DNA of 64,000 nt, taken from assembly GCA_903772945.1 (NCBI GenBank), contig CAICTM010000336.1, forward strand, positions 1 to 64,000, given 5' to 3'. This DNA comes from Seminavis robusta. Its lineage: Eukaryota > Bacillariophyta > Bacillariophyceae > Naviculales > Naviculaceae. Below the pieces are notes generated by a model that ran no database searches, was not told where the DNA came from, and worked only from the letters and a program-made list of their open reading frames with translations. A program made the translations under genes and the position numbers. Shown piece by piece: positions 62,814-64,000 of the stretch. The first letter of the stretch is position 1. The number at the start of each line of letters is the position of its first letter.

Positions 62814-63390
62814 TGTGATTGAATGCTGTTTTCCTCCTCCCTCTGTGAGCCCTGTTATTATACACTGTGAGTACCTGGTACCAAGTCCTGCAAAATACTC
62901 GCCGGTTTCGACCGGTGGTTGCGGTGGTGCGCTGTAGGTACTACACGTGTACTCTGGAGTAGTATTCTTGTACGTCAGTTTCGCTCCTCGCTCGTAATCG
63001 TACATACAGTCTACTCGCGCTAATATTTATAATATTATATTTATCCTCGCTGTAATATTTATTAAATCTCGAGGTCCCCCCCTCAGTCCCGGGTATCCGT
63101 GAATGAATCTTTCGAGCAGCAACAAATCTTTCGAGCAGCCCGACAAACGTCGTCCAATCCATTCCAACCGTTTCAATTTGACCGAGACAGCATGTAAAAT
63201 GCCAATATCGATCAATGGAGGTGGGATTCCTCGCACCTCTGCCCGTGCTGTCTTGTCTGGGCCAGCCCAAGCGCTGGTTGTTTACGTGCAGTTTTCGAAG
63301 GATGGTTTCGAGGAGACAAAACAATTCTCCTGAGCTGCCAAACAATTTCACCCAAACCATACCAAACCCTCCAATCTGACATAGACCAAC
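62814..63390. other. Divergent upstream region with AT-rich direct repeat copy
   Basis: The region contains an AT-rich block (63011-63065, many ATATTTAT words). It also holds one copy (63035-63083) of a direct repeat found again after the small gene at 63391-63855. No gene was found. Confidence 0.5.
63035..63083 (+). repeat. Direct repeat copy 1
   Basis: About 48 bp beginning TTATATTTAT and ending in a run of C. It resembles 63861-63907 at roughly three quarters of positions. Confidence 0.5.
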
Positions 63391-63855
63391 ATGAACGGCG
63401 CCGATTCAACCAACGGCGCCGATTCAACCAACATGAACGGCGCCGATTCAACCGTAACGAAGAAAGGAACGAAGAAAGGAACGAAGAAAGGCGGAAAGAG
63501 GGGACCAAAAGCAGGTTCAACGAATGCTACTGGGAAAAAGAACAGAGGCGACTGGGCTCAGGCATGCCACTCCTTCCGTACACAGTTCAAGAACATGCAA
63601 GCCAAAGCCTTCCTGCAATCGTCCGCTTCTGGGCCGAAGTTCTCTGGGACACAGTCGGAACGGCAGAGCTTCAGTCAGTACCTGAAGCAATACGACAACA
63701 AGACTTTGGTCTCTGCTTTGGGTATCAACCAGGCAGCCACTGTGCATCTTAACAGGTTTGCTAGGGCATTGAATGTGGCTAGAGCTGCTAGGGCAGGCAA
63801 ACGTAAACGCGACGGCTCTATCCATTCGTACTTTACTAGTGGAACCGGCCCTTGA
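63391..63855 (+). CDS. Small basic protein with N-terminal tandem repeats
   Basis: The 154-residue protein begins with repeats of NGADSTN, coded by a tandem 18-24 nt unit, then GTKK repeats and a basic GGKRGPK segment. From about 52 a folded helical part follows (GDWAQACHSFRTQFKNMQ, QSFSQYLKQYDNKTLVSALGIN, HLNRFARALNVARAAR), ending in a basic GKRKRDGS. It looks DNA-binding or nuclear; no family was recognised. ATG 63391 is the first in the frame. Confidence 0.5.
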   Translation: MNGADSTNGADSTNMNGADSTVTKKGTKKGTKKGGKRGPKAGSTNATGKKNRGDWAQACHSFRTQFKNMQAKAFLQSSASGPKFSGTQSERQSFSQYLKQYDNKTLVSALGINQAATVHLNRFARALNVARAARAGKRKRDGSIHSYFTSGTGP

Positions 63856-63860
63856 AAGCC

Positions 63861-63907
63861 TTATATTTATTCTCTCTAATATATTTATCGAAATCCGCAA
63901 TCCCCCC
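63861..63907 (+). repeat. Direct repeat copy 2
   Basis: Second copy of the 63035-63083 sequence, just after the stop codon of the small basic gene. TTATATTTAT, TAATAT, TTTAT, AAATC and the final C run are shared in the same order. Confidence 0.5.
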
Positions 63908-64000
63908 CATAAATAATAGAGCGAGTCAACTGTACCACTGCGACACAAGTATGCTCCTCGACGGGCATCGACGAGCGTTGCTTTGGGCGCCCCGGTGCGT

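Noticed and set aside
1-64000. tRNA or rRNA genes
   Set aside because: I looked for the T-loop pattern GGTTCRANNCC with a matching acceptor stem and found no convincing case; a covariance search would be decisive.

Overview
The window looks like nuclear DNA of a diatom, probably a pennate one. Seminavis-like is an inference and was not tested. The evidence is a theta-type (LCIB/C) carbonic anhydrase with a plastid-type presequence, a DUF6824 protein, leucine-rich-repeat (LRR) families of diatom type, and short GT-AG introns (mostly 76 to 110 nt) whose phases match on both sides. About 28 genes lie on both strands, separated by 0.2 to 2.2 kb of AT-rich spacer full of short palindromic words (ACCGGT, GCTAGC, TACATGTA).

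Layout. 0-9 kb: theta carbonic anhydrase, a coiled-coil nuclear-type protein, a multipass membrane protein and a three-exon copine. 9-16 kb: a membrane protein, the DUF6824 protein and the first LRR membrane protein. 17-24 kb: an APH-like kinase with a disturbed 5' end, the second LRR protein and a Bmt5-type rRNA methyltransferase. 24-34 kb: two related type II membrane proteins with a beta-propeller-like lumenal part, a secreted thioredoxin-like protein, an atypical tyrosine phosphatase and a membrane-anchored FkbM-type methyltransferase. 35-46 kb: an orphan two-exon gene, a four-exon kinase fused to cyclic-nucleotide-binding domains and EF-hands, a small membrane protein and a second copine. 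46.5-50.1 kb: a complete-looking Mutator-like DNA transposon. 50-57 kb: a prolyl 4-hydroxylase, the third LRR membrane protein and an RNI-type LRR protein. 57-64 kb: less conserved genes, a frameshifted non-LTR retrotransposon tail, a RusA-type nuclease gene (unusual in a eukaryote) and several orphans.

Themes. Several genes are of signalling type: two copines, three type II LRR receptors, a kinase with both calcium- and cyclic-nucleotide-sensing domains, and a phosphatase. Two other groups suit the secretory pathway: the propeller pair, and the FkbM enzyme with the thioredoxin-like protein. The most unusual structure is the transposon. It has 33-bp terminal inverted repeats and three arrays of a 25-bp unit (8, 12 and 8 copies), and in the best copies each unit is itself a palindrome. 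Other points to check are complementary losses in the metal site of the two copines, coding-like sequence across in-frame stop codons at two loci, and near-identical introns in two LRR paralogues 30 kb apart.

Limits: all function calls come from reading motifs by eye. Splice sites were chosen by consensus, phase and paralogue agreement, not from transcripts. No tRNA, rRNA or CRISPR was recognised.
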